Notes: generated by a model not told the origin, from the letters alone. Numbered from the stretch's first letter, positions 9,409-19,185 are shown. The stretch is DNA of 64,000 nt from JACSRF01 sp963695505 (GCA_963695505.1 CAVOGX010000009.1:112142-176141), one strand, 5' to 3'. Translations and numbers: made by a program.

Positions 9409-11580
9409 GTGACGCGACGCCGGCGGCTGTTGGGCCGTTTTATTGTTCTCAACCTGGTATTACTGATTTTAAGCTTTGTCTGGTACGGGCAGCAGAATCG
9501 GCAGATACAAATTGCCGTGGCCAAGAGCGGGCAAAGCTTTTACGCTTATACCTTGCCGGAAACGGCCGTTAACCCCACCTGGGCGCGTAATGTGCTCCTG
9601 GCCAGCCCCACTCTGCGCGACGCCATCAGCGCCAAAAACCTGGAGTTCGTCAACGCCGTGCCCCTGGGCGACGCCGAAGCCCGCGCCTGGGCTGATCTGG
9701 GCTGCGGCCCTGCCGCCTGCATCCAGGCTACCCTTTACAATCACACCGATGGCGGCACGGTGGAAGCCATCATCCAGCAGGAAACGGCCGAAATCCTGGC
9801 CACCTGGTCTGACCCCTACGCCCGCCCGGCAGGCACGCCCCTCATTGCCGAGCGCGCCCTGGATATTGCCGCCGCTGATCCAGAAGTGCAAGCTCTGCTG
9901 GGCAACATCAATAATCAGGAACAGGTCATGGTGCCCATGTCCGGCTGGTTGGTAGATGACGCCTGCCGCGACCAGTGGTGCGTTGATTTGACTTACGCCG
10001 ACCCTGCCGGAAGCGGCCGTATCGTCCATCTATTTGTCAACATGGAAGAAGATGAGCTGGCGCGCATTTTCTACACGCGGGGTCGACCTGACCAGCCCTC
10101 TACGGCCATTCCACCCATGCAGCGTTTTGCCTTCAATGACGGCTGCCAGGAGCAGTATGGCTGGAGCGTCTGTTGGGAGATGACCGCCCACGATGGCATT
10201 TTGTTTAGCGACGCCACGTATAACGGCCGTCTCATCTTCTCCAACGTCAAAATCCCCCAGGTGGAAGCGTGGTACCCCAGCTGGCCTGGCGGCTATCGCG
10301 ATGAAATCGGCTTCTCCGCCTCCGTGCCCCCGTTCGGCGGCACACAGGTGAATGACCTGGGCGACGGCTTTGAAGTGCGCCAGCTTTTTACCGAGTTTAC
10401 CCATTGGCCTAACTGCGTTTGCTGCTATCGCTACGAGCAAATTATACGCTTTTTCGCCAACGGCAGCTTCGAGCCGCGCTTTGTCTCCCACGGCCCCGGC
10501 TGCGACGACCTCTCCATCTACCGCCCCTTCTGGCGCATTGACATGGACCTGGACGGCCCTGAGGGCGACACGGCCTGGCTGTGGAATGAGGGAGAATGGC
10601 AGGAAGCCGCCACCGAATTCGAGATTTTCCCTGTAGTGGACGACGTGGCCCCCGACGGTACGCGGCTGGCTCTGCAAGATGGCAACCTGCTCTACACCTG
10701 GGAAATGGCCCGCACCGACCCCCTGGGGCTGGACGAGGCCCGTCTTTTTGTGCTGCAAAAGAAAGACGGCGAAGGCACCGGCCCCGTGGCTACTGGCCCT
10801 GGTGATACCTTCCAGCCGCCGCGCCAGTGGATAGATGGCGAACCACTACCTAACCAGGATTTGGTAGTCTGGTTTGTGCCCCTGCTGAAAACGAAGAAAA
10901 CGGAACCGCTGTGGTGCATGCCCGACCCGGAGCCAGGCATTAACCAATGTGAAGGCATTTTGCGCATTGCTCCCGCAGAAGAGCTGCGCGTGCCCACCGT
11001 TGAAGAAATTGAGCTGGCTCAGGTCACGCCGGAGGCTTCTCCCACGCCAGCCGTCACGGCTACGCCTGCACCCACCCCCACACCGCGCCCCGTGCAAGGT
11101 GATGATGCCGCTGATTTGATTTTGAATGCCGGCTGCGGGGCGTGTCACATGATTGGCGAAATGGGGGAAGCGCACAAGGTTGGCCCCGAGTTGACCTTTA
11201 TCAGAGACGTTGCCGGAGAGCGAGTGCCGGGTCTGACGGCTGCGGAATATTTGCGCCAATCTATTTTGGAACCGAATGCGTTTATTGTCGCAGACTGCCC
11301 CAACGGGCCGTGCCTGGCAAATGTCATGCCGCGGGATTATGAGGAGCGGCTGACGGATGAGCAAATCGAGGCAATTGTGAATTATTTGCTGTATGAGGTG
11401 GAACCAGCCCCCACCCGGCAGTCTATTGGAGCCAATGCCAGCCAGGCCACACCCAAAGCGCAACCCGCAGCAAAAACGGCCGTTCCCGCCACCAACTCCG
11501 CTCCGACCGTGGCCATTCAACTGCTGCTGGTCACCCTGGTGCTGTTCCTGACCCTCTTCCGACTGGCAAAAGACAATTAA
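9409..11580 (+). CDS. Membrane-anchored protein: degenerate copper amine oxidase-like domain plus cytochrome c domain
   Basis: A 723-residue protein starting at GTG 9409 (AAGGAG upstream). An N-terminal membrane anchor covers about residues 11-26. From about 140 to 400 the order of motifs resembles copper amine oxidases: an N3-like 'ALDIAAADPEVQALL', then 'GILFSDATYNGRLIFSNVKIP', then 'CYRYEQIIRFFANGSFE', then 'YRPFWRIDMDLDG'. The His-x-His copper ligands expected before the last motif are not there, and the cofactor-tyrosine region reads CVCCYRYE. After a Thr/Pro linker, a heme c site CGACH (near 576) sits in a small cytochrome c domain, followed by a C-terminal membrane span. Inferred role: extracytoplasmic electron transfer or binding; amine oxidation is doubtful. 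Confidence 0.6.
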   Translation: MTRRRRLLGRFIVLNLVLLILSFVWYGQQNRQIQIAVAKSGQSFYAYTLPETAVNPTWARNVLLASPTLRDAISAKNLEFVNAVPLGDAEARAWADLGCGPAACIQATLYNHTDGGTVEAIIQQETAEILATWSDPYARPAGTPLIAERALDIAAADPEVQALLGNINNQEQVMVPMSGWLVDDACRDQWCVDLTYADPAGSGRIVHLFVNMEEDELARIFYTRGRPDQPSTAIPPMQRFAFNDGCQEQYGWSVCWEMTAHDGILFSDATYNGRLIFSNVKIPQVEAWYPSWPGGYRDEIGFSASVPPFGGTQVNDLGDGFEVRQLFTEFTHWPNCVCCYRYEQIIRFFANGSFEPRFVSHGPGCDDLSIYRPFWRIDMDLDGPEGDTAWLWNEGEWQEAATEFEIFPVVDDVAPDGTRLALQDGNLLYTWEMARTDPLGLDEARLFVLQKKDGEGTGPVATGPGDTFQPPRQWIDGEPLPNQDLVVWFVPLLKTKKTEPLWCMPDPEPGINQCEGILRIAPAEELRVPTVEEIELAQVTPEASPTPAVTATPAPTPTPRPVQGDDAADLILNAGCGACHMIGEMGEAHKVGPELTFIRDVAGERVPGLTAAEYLRQSILEPNAFIVADCPNGPCLANVMPRDYEERLTDEQIEAIVNYLLYEVEPAPTRQSIGANASQATPKAQPAAKTAVPATNSAPTVAIQLLLVTLVLFLTLFRLAKDN

Positions 11581-11584
11581 CGGG

Positions 11585-11650
11585 CCAGCTTTTCAGCGAA
11601 TCAGCAGGTCAGCCTGATTCACTGAGAAGCTGTTTGACTGATCGGCTGAA
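11585..11650. repeat. Inverted repeat of TCAGC/GCTGA words
   Basis: CAGC...TCAGCAGGTCAGCCTGATTC with complementary CTGA/GCTG words on the right side, between the converging cytochrome-type gene and smpB. The wording matches the repeat at 46654-46735. It could also act as a bidirectional transcription stop, but no T-run follows. Confidence 0.5.
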
Positions 11651-11659
11651 GATTATAGA

Positions 11660-12133
11660 TTATCGATACTTTTCCCGTAGGGCGCGCTCCACCCGGCGGT
11701 CATCGTCTCGTTTCGCCAAATCCTGCCGCTTGTCATACTTGCGCTTACCCCGCGCCAGGGCAATTTCTAGCTTGGCCCGCCCATCCTTCAGGTACATTTT
11801 GGTGGGCACCAGAGTCAGTCCCTTTTGCTGCAATGTGGAAATCAACTTATTGATTTCTCGGCGGTGCAGGAGCAGCTTGCGCGGGCGTGTAGGGTCATGG
11901 TTTTCGCGGTTGCCATGGACATATTGGGCTATGTTGGCCTCAATCAGGAAGAGCTCATCCCCTCGCTGTTGCACAAAGCTGCGCTGCAAACTGACCTGGT
12001 GGGCGCGCACAGACTTGATTTCCGTGCCTGTCAACACCAGGCCCGCTTCAAAGGTCTCTAATATTTCGTAGTCGTGCCGGGCACGGCGGTTATTGGCCAC
12101 CACTTTGATGCCCGCGTTTTTTTCCTTCGCCAT
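11660..12133 (-). CDS. smpB: SsrA-binding protein SmpB
   Basis: Partner of tmRNA in rescue of stalled ribosomes. The 157-residue protein has the family pattern throughout: N-terminal NNRRARHDYEILETFEAGLVL, central GTEIKSVRA, and a basic C-terminal tail (KRDDDRRVERALREKYR) that enters the mRNA channel. Starts at ATG 12133. No tmRNA gene is visible next to it. The upstream genes on the same strand are two S41 proteases. Confidence 0.95.
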   Translation of the reverse strand: MAKEKNAGIKVVANNRRARHDYEILETFEAGLVLTGTEIKSVRAHQVSLQRSFVQQRGDELFLIEANIAQYVHGNRENHDPTRPRKLLLHRREINKLISTLQQKGLTLVPTKMYLKDGRAKLEIALARGKRKYDKRQDLAKRDDDRRVERALREKYR

Positions 12134-12189
12134 AATCCTTTCGCTAACCGGTTATTCGTCACCAGCCGCTCACTACCAGAAGCCCTTGC

Positions 12190-13638
12190 CTAGTTGCCGT
12201 CTCGCAAAAATTCCAGGGCGCGCTGCAATTGCACGTCTTCAGTGCTGCCAAATTCAACTTCAAGGTCCATTTCTACTTCAATATCTGGGGTTACGCCATT
12301 GCCGCTGATGCCGAAGTTGTTGGGCGTGTAAAATCTAGCAATGGTTACGCGCAGCTCGCCGCCATTGGACAGCTCGAACACATTCTGCACCGAGCCTTTG
12401 CCAAATGTTGTCTGCCCAATGATGGTGGCACGGCCGTTATCCTGCAAAGCTCCAGCCACAATTTCCGAGGCGCTGGCGCTGCCCTCATTCACCAATAAAA
12501 CCATGGGGATTTTCTCGGCCACGTCCCCCGTGTCGGCGCGGAAGGTCTGGTCTAGCCCTTGATTATTTCGCTCCAGCAGCACCACCGCTTCGGGCAGAAA
12601 TAGGTCCGAAACAGAAATGGACTGATTTAGAAAACCACCGGGATTGTTGCGTAAATCCAATATAAGACCCCGCGGATTTTGTGCCAGCAATACATCCAAC
12701 GCCTCCAAAATATTTTCTGTGGCTACCTGATTAAACTCCAGCAGTTGGATGTAGGCAATGTTGCCTTCAAGCAGTTCGTAATTCACCACTGGCACTTCAT
12801 AGCGAGTGCGGGTAATGGTGAAAAAGAGGGGTTCTTCCTCATCTTCTCGCACAATTTCCAGGGTCACGTCGGTACCTTCGGGTCCGCGGATCATGAGCAG
12901 CACTTCATCAAAACTGATGCCTACCACGTTTTGCCCGTCTACACCTATGACAATGTCTCTAGGCAGCAAGCCCGCAAAATCCGCAGGCTGGCCCTCAATA
13001 GGGGCAACAATTTGCACGAGGCCGTCTTCATTCTCCTCGACGAAAGCGCCAATACCGGATACAGAACCGCCCAAATCCTCGCGAATGCGTGTGGCTACTT
13101 CGGGAACAATGTAGCGCGTATAATTGTCGTCTAGCGTGTTAAGGGAGCCGCTGACGAGGGCGTTAATGATGGCATCCTCAGGTGGCAGGTCACCGTCAAA
13201 GTTCTCTTCAACGAGATCCCACACTTCGTAGAGCAGGTCCATGTCGATGGATTCGATATTGGTATAAGGTTCAGCAGATTGGGCGGTGTTGGGTAGCGGA
13301 ACGGCCGTTTCCAGCTCCGCAGCGTTTCCATTCTCTTCAACCCCTGAGCCTGTATCACCTTCACTCGCCTGGGCGTCGTTGAGTTCCGGTGGCGCCGGTT
13401 CCTGGCTCTGCGCAGCATTAGCCTCAACGGTTACTTCGCGGGTGACCTCCACAATCTCCGTCACCCGTTCGGGGGTTGTAACCGCACTATCAGCATCGCT
13501 TAGAATAAAGTAGCCAGCTACACCAAAGCCAACAGCCCCTGCACACAAACATAAAAACATAGTGGCGGCAATACCTGCACCAATAACCAGCCAATTTCGC
13601 TGCTTCTTTCCTGTTTCCAGTTCGTCTCCTGCCATCAT
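12190..13638 (-). CDS. S41 C-terminal processing protease (second of a tandem pair)
   Basis: Serine protease of the CtpA/Prc type, 482 residues. One N-terminal transmembrane segment is followed by an acidic, low-complexity extracytoplasmic linker (about 55-120), a PDZ domain (GIGAFVEEN...LLPRDIVIGVDGQNV) and the catalytic domain. The nucleophile Ser lies in NEGSASASEI and the general-base Lys in FGKGSVQ. I use the ATG at 13638 (MMAGDEL) because it is preceded by AGAGG and leaves 13 bases after the upstream paralogue. Probably one operon with it. Confidence 0.9.
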   Translation of the reverse strand: MMAGDELETGKKQRNWLVIGAGIAATMFLCLCAGAVGFGVAGYFILSDADSAVTTPERVTEIVEVTREVTVEANAAQSQEPAPPELNDAQASEGDTGSGVEENGNAAELETAVPLPNTAQSAEPYTNIESIDMDLLYEVWDLVEENFDGDLPPEDAIINALVSGSLNTLDDNYTRYIVPEVATRIREDLGGSVSGIGAFVEENEDGLVQIVAPIEGQPADFAGLLPRDIVIGVDGQNVVGISFDEVLLMIRGPEGTDVTLEIVREDEEEPLFFTITRTRYEVPVVNYELLEGNIAYIQLLEFNQVATENILEALDVLLAQNPRGLILDLRNNPGGFLNQSISVSDLFLPEAVVLLERNNQGLDQTFRADTGDVAEKIPMVLLVNEGSASASEIVAGALQDNGRATIIGQTTFGKGSVQNVFELSNGGELRVTIARFYTPNNFGISGNGVTPDIEVEMDLEVEFGSTEDVQLQRALEFLRDGN

Positions 13639-13651
13639 TTTATAGACCTCT

Positions 13652-14848
13652 TTAATCGTTACTTTGTAAAAACTCAACGGCACGATTTAGCATCACGTCC
13701 CGATTATTATCAATATCATCCTGCGTTACCTCAACAGCTACACTAGGTTCCAGTCCCTGTTGATCAATCTGGTGCCCATCCGGTGTAAACCAGCGTGCAG
13801 AGGTCACGTGAACCGAAGAGCCATCACTCAAGTCAAAAACCAACTGTACCGACCCTTTGCCAAAAGTGCGCTGCCCAATTAGCACCGCTCGCTCTTGGTC
13901 TTGCAACGCGCCAGCCAATATCTCCGCCGCGCTGGCTGTTCCCCCATCCACCAAAACCACCAGTGGGATATCCGGAGCCAGGGTGTTGCCGGTAGTTTGC
14001 TCAATGCGCTCTCCCTCACGGCGGCTTTCCTGGCGCACAACGACTTGCTCATCCAAAAAATGGTCGGCCACATCCACAGCAGCCGAGAGCAGCCCGCCCC
14101 CATTGCCACGCAAATCTAAAATCAGCTCTTGTGCCCCTTCATCAAGCAAGGCTACCAATGCTTCTTCAACCTCATTACCACTCTCCCCGCTAAAACGGGT
14201 TAATTGAATGTACCCCACAAGTTCTTCTGTTTCTAGCATGCGGTAAGTGACTGAAGGAATTAAAATATCATCTCGCTCAATAGATATCTCGACAGGCTCT
14301 GTGCTGCCCGGGTGAATAACCGTTAGCACTACTTCGGTGCCTTTTTCGCCGCGAATCATATCGGCCACCTCGCTCACGGTCATTTCAGCAGTTATGGGCG
14401 CCCCATCGACAGCTACCAGCACATCACCAAATTGAATCCCTGCAATTTCAGCCGGATTATCCGGTATTGGCTCTAAAATAATGTCGCCACCTTCTTCCGG
14501 TCTGCGCAGGTATGCCCCAATTCCGCCAAAGGAACCACGAAGCGTGTCCCGCTCTTGTTCTCGCACCACGGGTTCAATGAAAATGGAGTAAGGGTCATTG
14601 AGGGATTGCATGGCTCCGCGAATCGCGGCATAGGTAAAAACCTGTGAGTCAGGCAACTCGCCAAAGAAATTGCTTTCAACCAGATTCCACGCTTCCCAAA
14701 ACACGTCAAAAGGCTGGCGTTCGCGGACCAAGGTTCCACCTGAACGCAATTCAACAAAGTCGTTGGTAAAATACCCGGCAACAAAAGCGCTGCCAGCCAG
14801 CAGGGCTAACAAGAGAATTGTGACTACTTTTCGCATTGAATTTGTCAT
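13652..14848 (-). CDS. S41 C-terminal processing protease (first of a tandem pair)
   Basis: CtpA/Prc-type protease of 398 residues with an N-terminal signal anchor (about 7-26), PDZ domain (about 105-195) and catalytic core. Ser306 (DGGTASAAEI) and Lys331 (FGKGSVQ) form the expected Ser-Lys dyad. It shares the domain order with the next gene but lacks that gene's acidic linker, so the pair arose by an old duplication. It begins just downstream of an inverted repeat. Confidence 0.92.
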   Translation of the reverse strand: MTNSMRKVVTILLLALLAGSAFVAGYFTNDFVELRSGGTLVRERQPFDVFWEAWNLVESNFFGELPDSQVFTYAAIRGAMQSLNDPYSIFIEPVVREQERDTLRGSFGGIGAYLRRPEEGGDIILEPIPDNPAEIAGIQFGDVLVAVDGAPITAEMTVSEVADMIRGEKGTEVVLTVIHPGSTEPVEISIERDDILIPSVTYRMLETEELVGYIQLTRFSGESGNEVEEALVALLDEGAQELILDLRGNGGGLLSAAVDVADHFLDEQVVVRQESRREGERIEQTTGNTLAPDIPLVVLVDGGTASAAEILAGALQDQERAVLIGQRTFGKGSVQLVFDLSDGSSVHVTSARWFTPDGHQIDQQGLEPSVAVEVTQDDIDNNRDVMLNRAVEFLQSND

Positions 14849-14858
14849 GTTTTGTATT

Positions 14859-14953
14859 GGGAGATTAGAGAGCAGTGGATGGAGATTGGGCGACCATTGG
14901 CCGGCGGCAACCTCTAAAAACTGGTGGCCGCATATCTCTAATCTCCATTCTCC
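14859..14953. repeat. Inverted repeat of GAGATTAGAG/CTCTAATCTC words
   Basis: Left arm 14859-14889 (GGGAGATTAGAGAG...GGAGATTGGG) faces right arm 14931-14953 (CATATCTCTAATCTCC...). It lies in the 280-base gap between the S41 gene and the divergent glycosidase. The same words occur at 25755-25811, and related TAGAG words at 22907-22952 and 41770-41815. No gene seen in the gap. Confidence 0.6.
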
Positions 14954-15016
14954 AGACTATATGAGGCGGATTGTAACACAGGTGTTATGTAAGGCAATCT
15001 ACGGTATAATGGCACT

Positions 15017-15097
15017 CATAAAACGTAAAGCGTAAAACGTAAAAACGCCGCTTTGCCCCTTCGCTCACTCGCTTGCAAACATCATTTACGTTTTATG
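15017..15097. repeat. 13-bp perfect inverted repeat CATAAAACGTAAA / TTTACGTTTTATG
   Basis: Arms at 15017-15029 and 15085-15097 match perfectly; the left arm is followed by further partial copies (GCGTAAAACGTAAAAACG). It lies just upstream of the glycosidase start and downstream of a TATAAT at 15005-15010, so it would be in the 5' leader if that promoter is used. Confidence 0.6.
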
Positions 15098-15128
15098 CCA
15101 TGATTTTGGAAAAGAGAACCAACGAAAA

Positions 15129-18089
15129 ATGACAGCCAAATTTTGGCGGATTGTGTTTGCAGCAATTCTGCTTTGCTCGACCTGTCTGCCTGCCTTTCAG
15201 CATGTTCAGGCGCAAACTACCCCTGCCCCAACTGGTTACGTGGAAGAGGCGCAAGCATTGCTGGCAAACATGAGTGTCGCCGAACGCGTCGGGCAGCTCT
15301 TCCTGGTCACCTTTCAGGGAGACCAGGCATTTCCTGGCAGTAGTATTGCGGAATTGGTTACCAGTTACCGCATTGGCGGCGTCGTGCTGCTGGCAGAAAA
15401 TGACAATGTAACCGGCTATGGCAACTTGGGGGATGCGCCCTTGCAAGTAACGGAGCTAACGAATGCGCTGCAGGGTTGGGCGCTGGTGGGGAGTAACGGG
15501 GTCAATGATGTGGAAACGGCCGTTACCCCTGACAACCCTCTCCCTGCCTCCTTCCCCCCCGAAAACCCCATTCCCCTATTCGTGGCCGTTAACCACGAAG
15601 GCACTCCCGGCAACACCAGCATTCTCAATGGATTGTCGCAGGTGCCGACCAATATGACCATTGGCGCCACCTGGCGTCCCGATTATGCCCAGGCCGTAGG
15701 GCAAATCATCGGACGAGATCTCTCGAGTCTAGGTATAAACATGCTGTTAGGGCCGGGCCTTGACGTTTTAGAAAATCCTACACCTAACAACGCGGCCGAT
15801 TTAGGCGTACGGTCCTTTGGCGGAGACCCATACTGGGTAGGGTTGATGGGCAAGGCTTACACAACTGGCGTGCATTTGGGCAGCGCCAACCAGGTCGCTG
15901 TCATTGCCAAGCATTTTCCCGGCAACGGCAGCAGCGACCGCCCCGTCTACCAGGAAGTGCCCACGGTTAGAAAATCGCTTGAGCAGCTCAAACAAATCGA
16001 GCTGGCCCCATTTTTCGCTGTCACCAGCGCAATCAACCAGCCAGAATCCGTAGCCGATGGCTTACTCACCACCCATATTCGCTATCAAGGGTTCCAGGGC
16101 AATATTCGCGCCACGACGGTTCCCATTAGCTTCGATCCGCAGGCGCTAACCACGCTGATGGCCCTGCCAGAATTTAGCCCCTGGCGCAGCAATGGGGGCG
16201 TCATTGTCTCCGACGCCCTGGGCGTGCGCAGCGTGGAACGCTTTTACGACGACACAGAACAAGAATTCCCCCATCGCCGCGTAGCAAAAGATGCATTGTT
16301 GGCCGGCAATGACCTGCTGTACCTGGCAGATTTTGCCCTGGGCAGCGGGAATTTTACTGAAGAGCTGGCCAATATCCAGGACACGATCTTGTGGTTTCGC
16401 GAGAAATATGTGACGGATCCCTCGTTTCAACTGCGGGTAGATGAAGCTGTGCTGCGGATATTGCAGCTAAAACTGAAACTATATGGCGGAAATTTTGCCT
16501 TAGAGCAGGTGCAGCGCAACGTAAATGGGGGAACGGCCGTTTCTGGCAGCAATACTCCCAACCCCACCATACTCGAACTTACCCAAAACGCCGTCACCCT
16601 CATCTCTCCCAGTGCGGCTGAACTTCTAGAACGCCTGCCCAGCCCCCCGGCCGCCACCGACCAAATCATCATTTTCAGCGACACGCGCACCGTGCAGCAG
16701 TGCAGTAGCTGCGTGCCCCAATCCGTTATCGGCCGTACTGCGCTGGAAGAGCGCATCCTTGCTTTGTATGGGCCAAGCGCCAGCGGGCAGGTACAGCCTG
16801 ATCGCATTCGCAGCTTCTCCTTTGCTGAACTAGAAGCTTACCTGAGTTCCGGTACAACCCCCATCGTGCCGCCCGACGAAACGCCGCCAGGACTCATTGG
16901 CGACGATACCCAGCCTGATGAAGATTCAATCCTCACACCACAGCCCACGGCCACGCCGCCACCGGAATATTGGGTGCAGGAATGGCTGCGCGACGCCAAC
17001 TGGGTCATATTTGCTGTGCAAGATGTAACAAGCAACAACACCGCCTTACAGCGTATGCTAGCCGAGCGCACTGACCTGCTGCGGGACCGCAAGGTCATCG
17101 TCTTTAACTACAACGCGCCTAACTTTTTGGACACCACGGAAATTAGTAAGTTGACGGCGTATTATGCCATCTATAACACAACCAATGCGGCCATCGACGC
17201 TTCCGTGCGTGCCCTGTTTCAGGAGCTTCCCCTCAGCGGGCGGCCCCCCGTTTCCATTAACAGCATTGGGTATTCGCTTTTTAATCAAACTCAGCCGGCA
17301 CCAGAGCAGGTTCTGGAGCTGTTTATTGTGAGTCCAACTGGGTTGGTGCAATCGCCACCCAGTGAAGAGCCGTTAAACCTCTCTGTGGGGGATACGCTGC
17401 GCCTGCAAACCGGGGAAATCCTGGACCGCAATGGCAACCGCGTTCCCGACGGCACGGTGGTGCAGTTTGTGCTGCAAGACCGCGTGCAGGGCGTGGTCAG
17501 CATTATTGGCGAGCGCACAACCAGCAATGGGGTGGCAACGATTGATTACGTGCTGGATGCGCGCACGGGCCAGTTTCGTATTACGGCCGTTTCTGGACCC
17601 GCTGCCCAATCCCAGGAAGTAGACATCACTATTGGCGATAACGCCCGCATTGCCATTATTACCCCCACGCCCGCTCCCACGGCCACCCCTACGCCCACAC
17701 CCTCACCCACTCCGGAACCCACCGCCACCGCCACAGCAACGGCCGTTCCTTCGGCGACTCCCGCGGCTTACCCTCCCCCGACGCCTGAACCGGGCGTGCT
17801 CATTGCTCTTTCTGACTTTCAAATGCTCTTCACCATGCTGTTGGGGTTATCCATTACCAGCATGGTGGCCTGGTTTTGGAGCAACCAGCAGCAAATAAGC
17901 TTCAGCACCCGGCTGAAATGGGTGTTATGGGGTGTGATTGGCGCCTTGCTGCTCTACAACTATTTTAGTTTGGGTTTACCGGGAACGGCCGTTTTGCACA
18001 GCACCGGTATTTGGGGTGGGTTGCTCACAACACTCGTGGGCGGCATTGCCGGTTTGCTCGCTTATCAGGTCTGGCGGCAGCAGGCATGA
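15129..18089 (+). CDS. Exported GH3-family glycosidase (beta-N-acetylhexosaminidase-like)
   Basis: A 986-residue exported protein. After a signal peptide (1-30), a GH3 catalytic domain runs to about residue 440: VGQLFLVTFQG start, KHFPGNG at about 261-267, and putative nucleophile D362 in VIVSDALG. NagZ-type enzymes carry an Asp-His acid/base pair after KHFPGHG; here the matching region reads NGSSDRPVYQEV, so that His is absent and the mechanism or activity is uncertain. A second GH3-C-like region, an Ig-like fold (about 755-840), a Thr/Pro linker and three C-terminal hydrophobic segments follow. Likely acts on cell-wall or surface glycans. Confidence 0.8.
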   Translation: MTAKFWRIVFAAILLCSTCLPAFQHVQAQTTPAPTGYVEEAQALLANMSVAERVGQLFLVTFQGDQAFPGSSIAELVTSYRIGGVVLLAENDNVTGYGNLGDAPLQVTELTNALQGWALVGSNGVNDVETAVTPDNPLPASFPPENPIPLFVAVNHEGTPGNTSILNGLSQVPTNMTIGATWRPDYAQAVGQIIGRDLSSLGINMLLGPGLDVLENPTPNNAADLGVRSFGGDPYWVGLMGKAYTTGVHLGSANQVAVIAKHFPGNGSSDRPVYQEVPTVRKSLEQLKQIELAPFFAVTSAINQPESVADGLLTTHIRYQGFQGNIRATTVPISFDPQALTTLMALPEFSPWRSNGGVIVSDALGVRSVERFYDDTEQEFPHRRVAKDALLAGNDLLYLADFALGSGNFTEELANIQDTILWFREKYVTDPSFQLRVDEAVLRILQLKLKLYGGNFALEQVQRNVNGGTAVSGSNTPNPTILELTQNAVTLISPSAAELLERLPSPPAATDQIIIFSDTRTVQQCSSCVPQSVIGRTALEERILALYGPSASGQVQPDRIRSFSFAELEAYLSSGTTPIVPPDETPPGLIGDDTQPDEDSILTPQPTATPPPEYWVQEWLRDANWVIFAVQDVTSNNTALQRMLAERTDLLRDRKVIVFNYNAPNFLDTTEISKLTAYYAIYNTTNAAIDASVRALFQELPLSGRPPVSINSIGYSLFNQTQPAPEQVLELFIVSPTGLVQSPPSEEPLNLSVGDTLRLQTGEILDRNGNRVPDGTVVQFVLQDRVQGVVSIIGERTTSNGVATIDYVLDARTGQFRITAVSGPAAQSQEVDITIGDNARIAIITPTPAPTATPTPTPSPTPEPTATATATAVPSATPAAYPPPTPEPGVLIALSDFQMLFTMLLGLSITSMVAWFWSNQQQISFSTRLKWVLWGVIGALLLYNYFSLGLPGTAVLHSTGIWGGLLTTLVGGIAGLLAYQVWRQQA

Positions 18090-18101
18090 CAAATCCCCAA
18101 C

Positions 18102-19007
18102 CTAACGTACGAGAGAAATATCCTCCCAAGAGCACGGGTCTTCAATCGGTTCAATATGAATGAGGATTGAAACCGGATGAATGGCCTGCCGCAGCACCCG
18201 CTCCATTTCTTCCGCCAGGTTGTGCCCTTCCTGCACGCTCCATTCCCCCGGCACCTGCACATGCACCGACATAAATCTTTGCGCCCCTGCGCGCCGCGTG
18301 CGTAAGGCATGGTAATCAATATGCTCTTCCCGGCGATATTTCTCCAGAACGGCCGTTACCTGCGCCAGCTCCTCCGGGGGCAGCATCGTGTCCATCAACC
18401 CCAGCACCGCTTCGCGCACCAGCCGCACGCCGGATAAGACAATTTGGCCGGCCACCAATAGGGCAATCACCGGGTCTAGCCACTGCCAGCCTGTCAGGGA
18501 GACAGCGCCTACCGCCACCACCACACCCCCTGACGTCCATACGTCTGTCATCAAATGCTTGCTTTCCGCAACCAGCGTAACGGAATTATACTTGCGCCCG
18601 GCGCGCATCAAGATCTGGGCAATAATGCCATTGAGGATGGCTGCTACCACAGAAATAGCTAACCCTGCCCCTATCTGTTCCAATGGCTGCAAATTGATTA
18701 GACGCTGAACGGCCGTTATGGCAATCGTAATCGCGGCAATGACAATGAGCACCCCTTCTACGCCGCTGGAAAAGTATTCTGCTTTGTCGTGGCCATAAGC
18801 GTGTTCGTCGTCGGGTGGCTGGGCGGCCACCGTCAGCACCACCAGGGCTAGCACCGCGGCCACCAAATTCACCCCAGACTCCAATGCATCGGACAACAGC
18901 CCCACGGAGCCGGTGAGTGAGTAGGCGGAAAATTTGAGCACAATGGTCAGAACGGCCGTTGCTATAGACAGCCAGGCATACCGCGTCAACCCTCGTCGTG
19001 AAGTCAT
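18102..19007 (-). CDS. Cation diffusion facilitator (CDF) metal transporter
   Basis: Inner-membrane divalent metal/proton antiporter of about 301 residues with six predicted spans. The family sites are visible: LLSDALES in helix 2, HAYGHDKAEYF after helix 2, and HLMTDVWTS in helix 5 (the HxxxD metal site), followed by a cytoplasmic ferredoxin-like domain. I take the ATG at 19007; a GTG at 19013 is also possible and no RBS decides. It converges with the glycosidase gene, 12 bases apart. Confidence 0.9.
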   Translation of the reverse strand: MTSRRGLTRYAWLSIATAVLTIVLKFSAYSLTGSVGLLSDALESGVNLVAAVLALVVLTVAAQPPDDEHAYGHDKAEYFSSGVEGVLIVIAAITIAITAVQRLINLQPLEQIGAGLAISVVAAILNGIIAQILMRAGRKYNSVTLVAESKHLMTDVWTSGGVVVAVGAVSLTGWQWLDPVIALLVAGQIVLSGVRLVREAVLGLMDTMLPPEELAQVTAVLEKYRREEHIDYHALRTRRAGAQRFMSVHVQVPGEWSVQEGHNLAEEMERVLRQAIHPVSILIHIEPIEDPCSWEDISLVR

Positions 19008-19097
19008 AGGCACATTGTGCGGGCTTTACCCGTAAATGGCAAGTGACGAAACTCACAGATTGGTGTATGCTATTCGCTTGCTGATTAGGTGATTGTC

Positions 19098-19179
19098 TAA
19101 TGGTTGGATTGTTGGATGGTTGGTCAACAAGGCAGCAAACTAACCAACCAACAAACTAACAAACTAACCAACCAACCAA
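19098..19179. repeat. Imperfect inverted repeat of GGTTGGAT / CAACCAAC words
   Basis: Left arm 19098-19126 (GTCTAATGGTTGGATTGTTGG type) and right arm 19135-19179 of ACTAACCAACCAACAAAC words. Same word family as 9130-9211 and 40641-40700. It ends next to the TTG start of the ABC exporter gene. Confidence 0.6.
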
Positions 19180-19185
19180 AATACC

